A stretch of DNA of 64,000 nt, from positions 2,046,001-2,110,000 of the forward strand of contig JAUZTG010000020.1 in assembly GCA_030734395.1 (NCBI GenBank). The letters are read 5' to 3'. The stretch is from Sarocladium kiliense. Its lineage: Eukaryota; Ascomycota; Sordariomycetes; Hypocreales; Sarocladiaceae. A program made the position numbers and the translations under genes. Position 1 is the first letter of the stretch, and each line of letters opens with the position of its first letter. Shown piece by piece: positions 42,523-53,844 of this stretch. The notes beneath the pieces were generated by a model. That model did not search any database, had not been told where the DNA came from, and saw only the letters and a program-made list of their open reading frames with translations.

Positions 42523-44339
42523 ATGACGAAACAAGCAGAGATGACGTCGCACCACCTCGAAGGGCAACAGGCGCCTCAAGTCGGGGACAAGGAGGTAAGT
42601 GTAGAGCCCGTCATGTTTGGGATGTCATCCATGGCTAACTGGGAGAACAGATCGCCGCCTACGTGGGCACTGAAACAATCCATGTGGATGAGGCGACCAG
42701 CAAGCGCCTGTTCTGGACCGTGAACAGACGAATCCTCGCTTGCATGCTGGGCACCTACTTCTGCCAATCGCTTGACAAGGGGACATTGGGCTTTGCTTCT
42801 GTCATGGGCATTATTGAGGATGCCAACTTGGTTGGTGATCACTTCAACTGGCTGGGCACCATCCTCTACATGGGCATCCTCGTGGGCGAGTACCCGACCA
42901 ACTTCCTCCTGCAGAAGCTGCCTGTTGCCAAGTATCTGTCAGCCAATGTGATCTGCTGGGGTATCGTTGTTGCTTGTTCCGCAGCAGCTGTCAACTGGCC
43001 GGCCTTGATGGTAGTACGGTTCCTTTTGGGTATGTTTGAAAGCTGTGTACAGCCAGCTTTCATCATCATGTGAGTAACAGGGGTATCCATCACACGTGCA
43101 ATGAGATATCAGGAGGCTAACACCTGGCTATAGGACAAGCATGTGGGTAAGAATCAACTCTATACGCCTTGGCACTCAGTGCTTCATCCTTTACTGCGCA
43201 GCATTCGCTAATTCAATTTTTACAGTACACGAAGAGAGAACAGGTTATTCTGACATCGCTGTGGTACTGCATGACTGGAGTTCAGCTCATGGTTGGTGGC
43301 CTCATCGCGTATGGAGCCTCGCACTACAAGGGTGACCTGATGTATCCGTGGCAGCTGCTTTTCATGGTGCTCGGCATTGCAACCGTTGTTTGGGGTTGCT
43401 TCATCGGCTGGTGGCTTCCCGATTCTCCTATGAAGGCCAAGTGCTTCAACGAGGATGAGAAGCGCCTGATGATCGAGCGAGTCCGAGCAAACGAGACGGG
43501 AATCCAGAACAAGGTCTGGAAGCGCGAGCAATTTGTCGAGGCACTGACAGACCCAGTTGTCTGGTGCTATGTCATGCTCCAGGTGACCTCCACCTTGATC
43601 ATTGGCGGCTTGGGAGTCTTCTCGAACCTCATCATCAAGTCTTTCGGTTTCCCAGCTCTTACTGTGCAGTTGCTCAACATTGCACAAGGTGCCGTGACTA
43701 TTATGGTCATGGTTGGAGGAGCATGGGCAGCTACTGCAAGCCGGCAGACAGCTATGATCATGCACCTCTGGACTGTGTACGTGACTATCTCAAAAGGCAG
43801 TCCTGATGGTAACGGAATGTTGCTAACACCATTGCAGGCCAGCGATCATTGGTACAGCGGTCATCTACTCGATTCCTCCCACTCCGGCAACCCGTGTAGG
43901 ACTCCTGATCGCGTTCTATTGCACTCAATTCTACTTGGCCGAGGGCAACCTTATCTTCTCTTTGATCTCGCGCAACATCGCCGGTCAGACCAAGAAGTCG
44001 ACTACCCTTGCCCTGACGTTCGTTTTCTGGGCTGCCGGAAACATGGCAGCACCCCAAATCTTTCAGAAGAGCGATGCACCTCGGTACCGCAAGGGGTTCA
44101 CCGCGCACTTCTGTCTCTACGTGCTCTTTAACATTTTCCTCGCTGTCCTGCGTATTCTGCTGGTTCGCCGTAACAAGCAAAAAGCCGCACTAGAGGAGCA
44201 GGTCGCTGCGACGCAAGTGGATTCTGCTCACGAGGGGGGCCAACATGACGAGGGCAAGATTCCTCCACGCGTCTCACATGCGAATGCGTTCGCGGATATG
44301 ACAGACAAGGTGAACCCTGCATTCCGCTATGAGATCTGA
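42523..44339 (+). CDS. MFS transporter, Dal5-type anion:cation symporter, 5 exons, 518 aa
   Basis: Twelve-helix carrier of the same ACS/Dal5 class as the one at 10212-12380 but a different subgroup. Exons: 42523-42594, 42651-43069, 43134-43146 (13 bases), 43226-43776 and 43838-44339. The 13-base exon supplies TSMW between LLGMFESCVQPAFIIM and YTKREQ and is required by phase. Other marks are NRRILACMLGTYFCQSLDKGTLGF in helix 1, GEYPTNFLLQKLPVAKYL, WWLPDSPMKAKCF in the central loop and RPA-type continuation in helices 9-12 with EGNLIFSLISRNIAGQTKK. Many ACS members carry organic acids and acidic sugar derivatives; being divergent from GH88, import of unsaturated uronate oligosaccharides or monomers is the natural guess. 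Confidence 0.87.
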
Positions 44340-45077
44340 TCTCATTCGAGGGCATATTCGACGCAGGATAAAGTGGCAAGCGCGCCTATGAACTTGGTTG
44401 AGCAGCCACAATTAGTGTCGCATTTTGCCATCCTTCAGCACGGGAGTCTTCGTTGAATTTTGGATCATGGTTTGTCTGCTCGCCCGCTAGGGGGCGAAGC
44501 TTTGTTGTCGACTCGCACTGAGGAGGAAGATGGGAGGCGGAGGGCGCCCGGTACTTCGCCCGGAGGCCGCCTCGACATGGGCAACTTTGCCAGGAGGGTG
44601 GAACTAGCAGGGGTGTTACGCATGGTCGAATAAGTAGTCCAAGTTAGAAACAAGGAGGCTTTTGTGGCCATTCTGTGGAGACATGCCTGGCTGATTTGAT
44701 CGCTTGAAGACATGCCTCGCTTACACGACCCATCGTGACTGCAACCAACCCAGCTTGGTGTGAAGTAGACTGAAGAGAAGAAGAACTACCAACTAGCTTC
44801 GTGTCGACATGACGCTACTAGTGGACCGTCGGATGCTCAGTGCAGGAAGACGAGGCCCAGGAGCATCTCGTCCCCCGCACTCTCTTCCCCACACTCTAGC
44901 TGAAGTCTTTCCCCAAGGTGGAGCTGCATGCTTGCATCCATACCACCCGATGCAGAGGTCCTCGCGATCTTGCTTCTTTCATGCCTCATCTCTTGCGCTT
45001 AACGGATGCTGTCTGGAAGTGCGCCGCTCCACCAGTAATCTACAACGCGTTTTCTCAGTGTCACCTAACGAGACGTT
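44340..45077. promoter_or_regulatory. Promoter of Zn2Cys6 regulator 3
   Basis: 738 bases between the carrier stop and the regulator start. No gene supported. Confidence 0.35.
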
Positions 45078-47845
45078 ATGCGCCGTAATCGTCGAGATCC
45101 CACCGCAGCAAATGGTGAAGAAGAAGGGGATGAAGAGGGTGAGGTGAATGGAGACCACCTGCAGGGGAGCACGACAAAGTCTCAAGACGGCGATGGGAGC
45201 AGACAAACCAATGGCAAAGAGGATGGCCCTGCGTACGCACGCCTTGTCACTCACTTCCTTGAGGGCCGATGATGTGTTAACAAATGGAAACAGATGCATA
45301 GCCTGTCGTCGGAAGAAGGCAAGATGTTCGCGCCAGCAACCTTGCTCTCAATGTGTCAAGGCCTGTCGAGAATGTCTCTATGATGAGGCCAAGAACAAGC
45401 CGGGAATGCGCACAGGGGCCGTTGAGCAGCTCACACAGCGTCTTGGTACGGGCCAATCTTCAAATAAAGTCTAGTCAAGGTAGATGATGGAGGTTTACTA
45501 ACTATCACGAGTAGAAAAGCTGGAAAACATGTTCCTGGGCCAGAGCATCATGTGGCAGCAGGTATGGAAACATCTCGAAGGTGATCAAGGCGGCGTCAAC
45601 GGACATTTAGGTGCGCCAAGCCAGGATTTGGCAGCATCGCTGGCTGGCACTGGTGCCTCACTGCAGGCTCAAGCCTCAGCACTCGGGCAATCTCTCTCGT
45701 CTATTGGAGAGGAGTCCAATGCCGCTGCATCACAGCTGAACGGCTACGATGGGTTCGAGCCTCCCCGACTGGCGAAGCGACCCAGGTTGAGCAATGAGAA
45801 AGCAACAGGATCGCAAGGCTCCTGGTCTTCCCCTCAGCCACTACCTGACGACCTGGTGGACTCTCTCGTCGAGGTGTACTTTCAGCGCGTGCACCCCTGG
45901 ATCCCGATGCTGCACGTTCACAGGTTCCGGCAAGACTTGGCAAACCCGGCCAAGCGACCAAGCCTGTCAACGATTCTCCATGCTATCACGTCCTGTTGCC
46001 TAAGGTTCTGCAACGACCCGCGTGTTGGGGATGCGGAGATGCGGAAAGCAGCGAGCAAACGGAGTCGAGAAATCGTCATCCTGCAAAGCATGTGAGTTTA
46101 TTGAGGCTTTCGGACAATACAATTAAGACGTCCATGTGACTGACCTCGCTAAAGGGAAGTGTTCTCGGTTGTCAACCTTCAAGCACTCATCATCTGTGCC
46201 TTCGATACAGTGAGATACTACCATTTCTGCATCACGACAATGACATGGAGCTGAGTTCAAACCAGATCGCTAGTGGCCGTGGGCCGTCATCATGGTCTAT
46301 CGTAGGAAGCATGACGCGTACAGTAGAGCAACTTCAGCTTGGCCTGGAGGAAGAAGATCAGTCTCGGCCCGATCTGACATCAAACGGCATGATTAGTCGC
46401 ATCACCTTCCTGCCACCAGCGCGAGACTGGTGCGAAGAGGAAGAGCGTCGGCGAGTCTTCTGGAACGTCATGCTTATGGACAGATTCTGCAGTATCTCCA
46501 CTGGGTGGAACGTTTCTCTCACAAACTCGGACGCCCGCCGAAGACTTCCGTGTGAGGGTGGGCTGTGGGAAGTTGGAGAACGAATACCCTTTCCAACACC
46601 CCATTTTGGCGTCTCGGAGAAGGCTAGGCCAGCAGCTGGCGATCTTCCGGAACAGACGACAGGTCCTCAAACTCAGGATTTCTTGGGTGGCTTTGCGTAT
46701 GCGATCGAAGCTACTGAGAACCTCAGTTTCGTCAGCTCATTCTGCTTGCAACAAGCGGTGGATATCACTCGACCACAGGAAGTCCAGTTGTGGTTGATGA
46801 GGTTTAAGCAGCTCGACCTGCGCCTTATTCAGTAAGTTTTTCAGTAGCAGAAAGCCGTTTAGAGGGACCTTGGGATCTAACAAAAGCCATTAGGTGGAAA
46901 CTCTTGCTCCCCGAGAGGTGGCGAGAAGCATGCGCAGTCAATGCGGATGGTAACATGGATCCCAACCTCACATTAGCCCACATCACACACAACACTGCTG
47001 TAGTCCTGCTGCACCAGGGCATGGCATATCCCTCTCCTATTTGGCAGTCTACCGGAATCAGGCTGCCGTCTGCCTCAAGTGCTGAGACTTGCATAGCGGC
47101 CGCGATCGAGGTGTCTACGATTGCTGAAAACTACTTGAGGAACTCACTGTTTCTCGCAAATCATCAGTTCGCCTTCTGCCTCTTTGTCTGCGGTCGTATG
47201 CTTCTCGCGCATGCGGCTTACTTTCAAATACCCCTCGAATCATCATCCTTCAATTCTCTCATTTTCAGTTTGCGCGAGATGGCGGCACGCTGGGATGGGG
47301 ACTCTAGGACTACGAACTCTGGTGGAACATCAAACAGTAATCTTGCATCGAAATTTGCTTCACGGCTAAGAGAAGCCCGAGATCTGGGGGCTACGACATA
47401 CGATATTCGCCAGGCCGCATACTCGGAGCAAGGACATGGCCATTCACGAGCTGATGCAGGTCATGCGCCGCCAGGACATCACGACCATGTAGCAGTGGAA
47501 CACAGAGTCTATGCCACAGAGCCTGGAGAGTCACATATTGGCTGGAGTCCGGCACAGATGTCTGCATCCGGCCGAACAGACGGTTCGGCATCGGACAATC
47601 TCACGCTTGCGTTTCCGCCTCTCCCGCAAGCTCTTCAGCCCCAGGACTATTCGCAACTGCCAACTAAGCCCTCGACTCCCGCCGCATTTAACGGTACGGT
47701 ACCAGATCATATGCCTCGGCTATCCCAAAGCACAGCTCAAGGGGAAGAAGACCAGTCGGTGCTGGATCCTGATCTGGATGACGTCTATGCCTATCTGAAC
47801 GGGACTTTCCTCCCTGCTCAGAGAATCAGTATATACTCTCAGTAG
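45078..47845 (+). CDS. Zn2Cys6 / fungal_trans transcription factor, 6 exons, about 818 aa
   Basis: Exons: 45078-45232, 45294-45445, 45515-46091, 46155-46209, 46266-46831 and 46894-47845; all phases agree. The N-terminus is acidic (EEEGDEEGEVNG). The first intron (GTACGC donor, GTTAAC branch) falls just before the zinc cluster, joining to give CIACRRKKARCSRQQPCSQC and then CRECLYD, followed by the linker KNKPGMRTGAVEQLTQRLEKLENM, which looks like a short coiled coil. The middle homology region includes VYFQRVHPWIPMLHVHRFRQDL, NLQALIICAFDT and EEERRRVFWNVMLMDRFCSI. The C-terminal 150 residues are disordered. This regulator lies between the MFS carrier and the GH28-like enzyme, so it is a good candidate for the polyuronide locus regulator. 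Confidence 0.85.
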
Positions 47846-47917
47846 CGCAGGGCATATTAGCGTTGACTGAATAAAACCAAGAGAAATTGAGTTCGTCAGC
47901 GTGAACATGGTATAGTG

Positions 47918-47992
47918 TTCAGGAACGGGGAGCCCCATGTGAAGCCTAGTGGCACATCGACCTGGCACGCTTTCAGGAACAGGGTCCCCATG
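47918..47992. repeat. Direct repeat with GGGG/CCCC palindromic core
   Basis: TTCAGGAAC-N-GGG-NN-CCCATG-like blocks occur twice about 55 bp apart (starting near 47918 and 47972). Each contains an inverted G-run/C-run and ends CCCCATG. Possibly paired sites for one regulator. Confidence 0.55.
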
Positions 47993-48018
47993 AATGCATC
48001 ACTCGTTTTTGCATGCAT

Positions 48019-48099
48019 CCCCGCAACTTACCCCGCGGATGATGCGTGTTCTATCACCAGAAGTAGAACCAACTCCGGGAGGAGGAGTTATTACCCCGC
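48019..48099. promoter_or_regulatory. Three CreA-type GCGGGG sites
   Basis: CCCCGC at 48019-48024, 48031-48036 and 48094-48099 matches the CreA/Mig1-type SYGGRG consensus on the minus strand. Two of the three are followed by AACT. Clustered sites are expected in a glucose-repressed depolymerase promoter. Confidence 0.45.
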
Positions 48100-48340
48100 A
48101 ACTGATACTTTCACGGGCCGGCCTTCGGCCCTTACTCTGGGGATGTAGACTACCGCCTCCTTGGACAACGGAGTTCATGTAACATTGGTCTAAGTCTTGT
48201 TGTAACCAATTCTTTACAGAGGCGGATATCGTAAAGAATATTAAGTTTATGATTCGCAGCTCTTCCAGCTACAAGGACAGCTTTTTTGTAACAACCTCTT
48301 CCTAAGCTATAGACTACAAAGTCGCGAAGCCATAGTCGCG

Positions 48341-49846
48341 ATGAAGTCTTTCTCGTCTTTGTTTCTTGCTCTGGCTTTCAGCGTGTGTTCTGCACTTGCA
48401 CACACAGAACGTGGTATAGAACAAAGCAAATCATCAGTCTTGGTTCATCCGAAGCCAGCCGAAGTCGCAAACTCCACTGCGTACAGCGTCAAAATTCGCT
48501 CAACCGGCCGTCGTCCAACAAAGTGGAGGGCCGTGCCTCTATACCAGCCTCGAGTGCAGGAGATCAACGCTACCACGGGCTCGGCTAGAAGCTACAAGAG
48601 TTCGCTGGCCTATTTCGATTACGATGGATCGGTCACAGTCTCCGTCACTCCGAACGAGGATGACTATCCTGCTCTCGAACAAGTACGGATTCGCCCACTT
48701 TCGTATGACATCAAGCCTACAATTGAGGGCCGCGAGATCAAATTTGTGCTTGAAGAGCCACATCACAATGTTGTGGTCGAGATTAATGGGGATGTGTTTA
48801 ACGTTCTGCACATCTGGACAAACACAATCGATCGACATCCCATTACCGAGAAGCAAGCCAAGAAGAACGACAACATCATCTTTTTCGGTCCAGGCTATCA
48901 TGAGATAAACAACACCGAACAAGTTCTCAACATTACCAGTGGTCAAACCGTCTACCTAGCAGGCGGATCTGCGGTCCATGGCGCACTGTCTGTATTCAAC
49001 CAGAAGAATGTCACAATTCGCGGTCGCGGCATGCTGTTCAACTCCAAAGATCACGGAGTGCTCATCAACCATTCGGAAAATGTTCATATCGAGGGTATTT
49101 CAGTAATCAATCCTGGACATTACAGCCTCCAAGCTGGTTCTTCCCGCGACGTCGTTGCGAAGAACTTTCGAGGTATCAGCGCTGTGCAATGGGGTGATGG
49201 AATCGACCTATTCTGCATGCAGGATACACTTCTCGAAGGTATCTTCATGCGAACGTCGGATGACAGTCTAGCCCTGTATCAGCATCGGTGGAACTACTAT
49301 GGCGACTCAAACAACATTACCATCCGAGATTCGTCGTTCTGGGCTGATGTTGCTCACGCCATCCACATCGGAATCCATGGGAACACGGTTAATCCGGAGA
49401 CTATGTCAAATGTGACTATCCAGAACGTTGATATCTTGGATCATCGTGAGCCTCAAGTCGATTTCCAAGGGGCAATTGCTATCAATTCCGGCGACGAAAA
49501 CATGATCGAAGACATCTTGTTCAAGGACATTCGCGTTGAAGATTTCCGAATGGGCATGCTACTCCAGATGCGCGTCACATATAACTCGAAGTACAACTCG
49601 GCACCTGGTCGCGGCATACGGAACGTCACCTTCCAGAATCTATCGTACGCAGGATCCGGCGGTAACACCCCGGTGCTCGTCGGGTACTCGCCCGAGCGGG
49701 CCATCGAGTTCGTCGACTTCCAGAATTTGACGATCAATGGTAAACATGTCTGGGACAAGATGCAGAAGCCGGGGTGGTATCTGACGTCTGACTCCATACC
49801 GATGATCGTGGCTCCTAACGTGCGCAATTTGACCTTCTCATCATGA
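48341..49846 (+). CDS. Secreted GH28-like right-handed beta-helix hydrolase, 501 aa
   Basis: One exon. A clear signal peptide (MKSFSSLFLALAFSVCSALA, cleavage near residue 20) is followed by an N-terminal beta-sandwich-like domain (about 25-170) and a right-handed parallel beta-helix (about 175-500). Helix repeats can be seen as regularly spaced NVTIRGRG, NVHIEGISVINP, NNITIRDSSF, NVTIQNVDI and NVTFQNLSY segments. Candidate acid residues are Asp286 and Asp289 in WGDGIDLF and Asp307/Asp308 in TSDDSLALY, with His346 in GIHG, recalling the three Asp and one His of GH28 polygalacturonases, though the NTD motif is missing. Many Asn-X-Ser/Thr sites are present. It could act on pectin/rhamnogalacturonan side structures or another glycan (the GH49/GH28 clan shares this fold). 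The neighbours point to an acidic polysaccharide. Confidence 0.78.
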   Translation: MKSFSSLFLALAFSVCSALAHTERGIEQSKSSVLVHPKPAEVANSTAYSVKIRSTGRRPTKWRAVPLYQPRVQEINATTGSARSYKSSLAYFDYDGSVTVSVTPNEDDYPALEQVRIRPLSYDIKPTIEGREIKFVLEEPHHNVVVEINGDVFNVLHIWTNTIDRHPITEKQAKKNDNIIFFGPGYHEINNTEQVLNITSGQTVYLAGGSAVHGALSVFNQKNVTIRGRGMLFNSKDHGVLINHSENVHIEGISVINPGHYSLQAGSSRDVVAKNFRGISAVQWGDGIDLFCMQDTLLEGIFMRTSDDSLALYQHRWNYYGDSNNITIRDSSFWADVAHAIHIGIHGNTVNPETMSNVTIQNVDILDHREPQVDFQGAIAINSGDENMIEDILFKDIRVEDFRMGMLLQMRVTYNSKYNSAPGRGIRNVTFQNLSYAGSGGNTPVLVGYSPERAIEFVDFQNLTINGKHVWDKMQKPGWYLTSDSIPMIVAPNVRNLTFSS

Positions 49847-50105
49847 TTATGGTTGAGTGAAAGACAGATCGCATCTGAAAGTGAAGGCCCAACATCTGCG
49901 ACAGTCTGAGCAGAATGTCAGAACTACCTTGAAATCGATGAGCTTCCACATGTCTTGGAAGCTGACTGGAGTATATTCATTGTAGTCAGAATAAAAGGTT
50001 GATATCTGGACGACCCCTTTCAAGGAGGCATCTCGGTGCAATGCAAGCCAGTGGGCAGCTTTATGACTAATGTACAATGTTGAGACCATTCCTATACGCC
50101 TTTCC

Positions 50106-51109
50106 TTACCATAAAAATTGTTCTTGAAAATCTGCAGGGAGTAACAATCCCCTCTGTGTGGTCTGAGGAGCTGTCGCAACATCACCCAGATTCCCCGAGT
50201 TGTGTTTAGACCGGATATGAGTATGGGTATCCGTAGCATCATTCCCGGTGTAGAATAACGTTGAGGCTCCAGGTGTCGGGTCCATCGAGCTACTTGCAGC
50301 TTGTGTGTGCTGCCCATCTTCTTCAGAATCAAGTTCCCGTCCTGAGGTGGACTGATTCCTTAACCCTGGTGAAGCCGGGAGGTCTTCACGAGGCACCCTC
50401 GAATTCGTAAGGATATCGTGGGATGGACTTGCTTGCCCCTGGACTTCACCCCCCTCTTCAACACCTTGTATGTCAGAAAAGGTAGTCTGCTGTTCAACAT
50501 GGAGAGTCTGCCACTCCCGTATATTTTGAAGAGTCGTCAACGGGTAGAGACTCCAAACCTGGGGATCAGCCGACTCTTGATTCGAGGGACGCTCCACGCC
50601 TTCCAACAAAGGAGAAACGTTCTTCAGCAGTTGTTCTAGCTGTTCATCTGGTATCAACGTCAGAGTTTGCTTCAGAAGTGTCTCTGTCAGTCGTAGCCTG
50701 GCCCCAAGCTCTTTGATCCGATTCTTCGGAATCCCCCTATAGATCCGGCAGATTAGCCGAGGTCAACTGGCTGGAGCAATATCCTACATACCGTTTGCGT
50801 TGCTCAGGCCAAACGCACTGCAAATCAGAATCTTTGCATGGATTGCAGGTCGGCCTGTGGATTGGTCATAGTGAGCCATGCGCTCAGCAAGTTGAAGCAA
50901 TTGTACAGCACTAAGACTCACCTGCGACCGCTACACTGCAGCCAAGAATTAGCATCAGATCAGCATACACTTGAAGCCTCGTCTTCCACTACCTACTTAC
51001 ACGCATAACACGTGACGGTAGCAGAGTCTTTGCCATTAGGGCCGTATGGTGTTCTCACCTTTCGCTTCTTCGCTCGGCACACAAAACAAGCGCCTTGAGC
51101 GCGTGTCAT
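50106..51109 (-). CDS. Short Zn2Cys6 protein without a fungal_trans domain, 4 exons, 252 aa
   Basis: Exons: 51109-51059, 50935-50922 (14 bases), 50854-50792 and 50736-50106. The zinc cluster is assembled from three exons: ACFVCRAKKRK, then CSGRR, then PTCNPCKDSDLQCVWPEQRKR, giving the canonical 2-6-6-2-6 spacing. Next come IPKNRIKELGARLRLTETLL (a likely coiled coil) and a predicted disordered Gln/Ser/Thr-rich remainder with no middle homology region. Complete regulators of this class usually have 600-900 residues. This one could be a dominant-negative or partner protein, or a truncated gene. The protein encoded just upstream on the same strand (51475-53844) has the opposite composition: a fungal_trans domain but no zinc cluster. 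Confidence 0.72.
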
Positions 51110-51474
51110 CGCGCTCGGGCGGGAACCGGAACCGGACCCTTCCCGCAGGCCCATTATGCCTCAGTCGGATTGTTCAAATGAGGGCCAGCACTGGCGATAA
51201 CAGAACTACTCCATGCTCGGGTTCCAAGTCTGACGATGCGGTTGTTTTTAAGACCGGATGGGCATCCTCTCGTAGCCCCCAAGCGGGGAAATCTTTAGCC
51301 GCACGCGGTTGTTGTGGGAACTAGTGGCGACGTTCGCCCATGTGACCCTCGACTTGTCGTTATGCTCTTCAAATGTACTTTTCTGGAATTACTTGGTTGT
51401 ATTATACATGGAGCATCTGCTTCCTTCACTACAGCAGAGACTGGAGTACATTCGCTAAGTGTCGCTGCACTGGT
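51110..51474. other. Region between the two TF-like genes
   Basis: 365 bases. Contains the promoter of the short Zn2Cys6 gene, with CGG-containing GC-rich sequence near 51120-51150. No gene. Confidence 0.4.
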
Positions 51475-53844
51475 CTATGGAAACTGTCCATCCCAATCAA
51501 CGTGGTTTTGGTTGACTACCTGGATGAGCGACTCCCACGTAGCACCGTGAAGAACATCTGCCATTCCGCTATCCCATGCACTGACCCCTGACCATTGTGC
51601 CCATTGAGAATCCTGGTTGCTTCCTGGAAGGGAGTTGGGGTTGGGATACGTTGCTGCGTCGACCGTGTCGTTATATTGCACAACAGGTACCGGGGACCGG
51701 TACGAGTTCATGAACATCGAGTGGTTATGCTGTTGGTGCTGCTCTGTACCGGATGCCTCGACTGGTTGTGCATGCGGTTGGGAACCGGCTGGCCATGTAT
51801 GTGCGACACCATTCGAAGCTCGATTTGCGACGCACGATTCATTAGACTCAGTCAGAGGTGCAGCTTCTGAGTCGCGAAGGGAGGACCCTTGCCCTTCTTT
51901 CGCAAGTGTTTGTAAATCGTGTGGGCTTGAAGAAACATTAGACATGGACTCTTGCCCGGCAGTGCTTCTCATTCTCTTAGCCTCCGTCATCCGTCCGAGG
52001 TAATCTTCGCTTGATGTCATTGCGGATGTCATTGGGAAGGGGCGCTTCAGGCCTGAAACTCCCGGTCTACCGGCAGGACTCTCTGCACCCGAGGAGTCAA
52101 TCTGCTGAACGGTTCTCAGTAAGTCTGAAAGAACAGTGTGACAATTCCGCGCCAGCGGCCAGTAACTCAACATGCCGCTCAATACTTGCAAGCACTGCTC
52201 AATCTCCCTTGGCTAGTTAGTACCCTGATGTTCCCTGTTGGCAGAAGGAGGACCTTACTGTTGGCCTTTGGCTACTGGGTATAGATGTAGCTGGCATGCA
52301 AAGGCAAGGATAATACCAGCCATCCATGATGCTGACAGGTAGCCCGGCCAGAATAACCCGAAGCCTGCTGTTTGCTGTTTCTTCACGTTGGATATGACAC
52401 TCCGTGAGACACCTATGCAGACTTGAAGTGCTGACTGGAACTCGGCAGTTGAAGGCTCCAGGGATAACCAAGGACGGTGTATCAGGAGTCTCAACTGACT
52501 GTGAAGGAGGTTGAACAGTGCTGGTGCACTGAAAGGCTGACTCTGCTCCGCGCACGAAGCTTTTTCCGTGGCGGCATTAAACTCTTGGAGGTCGGAGGGA
52601 AGTGAGTTCCACCACGCATCAAGATCGGTGCGCAGGGAGAGTACGGTCCTTGGATCAATAGAGCGAATGTGTATTGATTTGTGAAACAGCTCCAGCGCTC
52701 GACCAGAAAGCCGCGAATATTCGACTTGGAAGGCCAGGATATCATAGCGCCGTGTGTGACTTGTACCCTGGGTTGGGGTTTGAGTACTCGATGTGCCATG
52801 GTCTTGACTGACCCTTGGCCCCAAGTCGGCAGCATTTGTCGTAGCCTCAGCGGATCCTAGAGGCATGCTATCCGAAGGATATCGCAAAGGTACAGCTCGG
52901 CGGTGGCACTCGGGTCCAGTGAGGTCGCATACATCGACATCTGAGTCCTGAATACCCAAGGGATGCCCAAGAGCTTGAGATAGAAAGCGATCAAGCACAT
53001 AAATGCTCCAGAAGAGTCGTTTGCGGATCTCGCAGTCTTCTTCGCTGAATTCCCTATAACGAACGGGGCAGCGGTGTAGTCCTACAAGGAAAATGGCACG
53101 CGAGAGGAGACCAGCTACGACCACGGCATTGCGAAGCGACATGCGCGCCACGAAAAGTAATTGAGCTGCGAAGAGCGCTTGGATCGAAAGGATGTCCCCT
53201 TGAGCGGCGAACCCGATGAGATGTGGGAGAACTTTTGCGGATTTGTCGATTCGTGATGCATGAGGGAGCTCCAGGTCGCTGTAGAAGCTTGCCAGGTTGA
53301 ACAAGCATTGAAGGATGACGACGCGAGCGAGAGGCAACGGCGTTTGAGGACGCTCGTCTCCTTCTGCGTAGAGCAGCTCAACATCCTTGCTCACACTCGG
53401 CCCGTGTAGGAACGGAAAGAAGCGGTGCCAGGTCTGGAAATATGCCATGAACAGTTTCCGAGCGAGTTCTCGTGGAGGAGGCCGACCCAGCTCAGCGGGC
53501 GTTCCAGGACCGTAGGATCTCGAGTCCGCGCGAACGCTCTCTGCCCTCGATGAAGCTGTACTCTCATGGCCAGACCTTCCCCTGCTATCCTCCTCGTCGG
53601 CAAGGATGCAGTCTTCGGGGGACAGATAAGTCGTGTCCTGGGCGATGGAGGACAAGCGCACATCAGCATCCGCAAAGGCGCGACGCACCGTGTTTACAAA
53701 GTAGATGCCCGTTGAGCTGCCAATGAATTGGCTCTGACCAAAGCCCGAGGTGCGCAGGGAGCCACGCTCCTGGATGTGTGGCGACGATTCATCGCTGGGC
53801 GAGTAGATTGACTTATCCGGCATGAAGCTATCAGATAGTTTCAA
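51475..53844 (-). CDS. Fungal_trans-domain regulator lacking a Zn2Cys6 cluster, 2 exons, 772 aa
   Basis: Exons are 53844-52259 and 52207-51475. The first conserved element is QFIGSSTGIYFVNTVRRAFADAD (residues about 39-61), which in related XlnR-like regulators lies downstream of the DNA-binding zinc cluster. Here only about 38 residues precede it and contain no Cys motif. The middle homology region is complete: LFMAYFQTWHRFFPFLHGPSV, ARVVILQCLFNLASFYSDLE, RAIFLVGLHRCPVRYREFS and RKRLFWSIYVLDRFLSQALGHPLGI. The C-terminal third is Ser/Gln/His-rich and disordered, ending with Trp-containing acidic segments (AWDSGMADVLHGATWESL) that look like an activation region. A lost or unrecognised 5' exon is possible; I searched 53845-54250 on the minus strand and saw no CX2CX6C. 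Confidence 0.78.

Larger units (their letters stand above)
47846..48340. promoter_or_regulatory. Promoter of the GH28-like gene
   Basis: 495 bases with a near-duplicated block (TTCAGGAACGGGGAGCCCCATG-type, 47918-47939 and 47972-47992) and three CCCCGC words at 48019, 48031 and 48094, each reading GCGGGG on the minus strand. Confidence 0.55.

Noticed and set aside
47433..47492. A second frame in the last exon of regulator 3 that reads like protein (DMAIHELMQVMRRQDITTM)
   Set aside because: Could signal a frameshift, but the annotated frame stays open for over 900 bases on both sides and the other frame stops at once.
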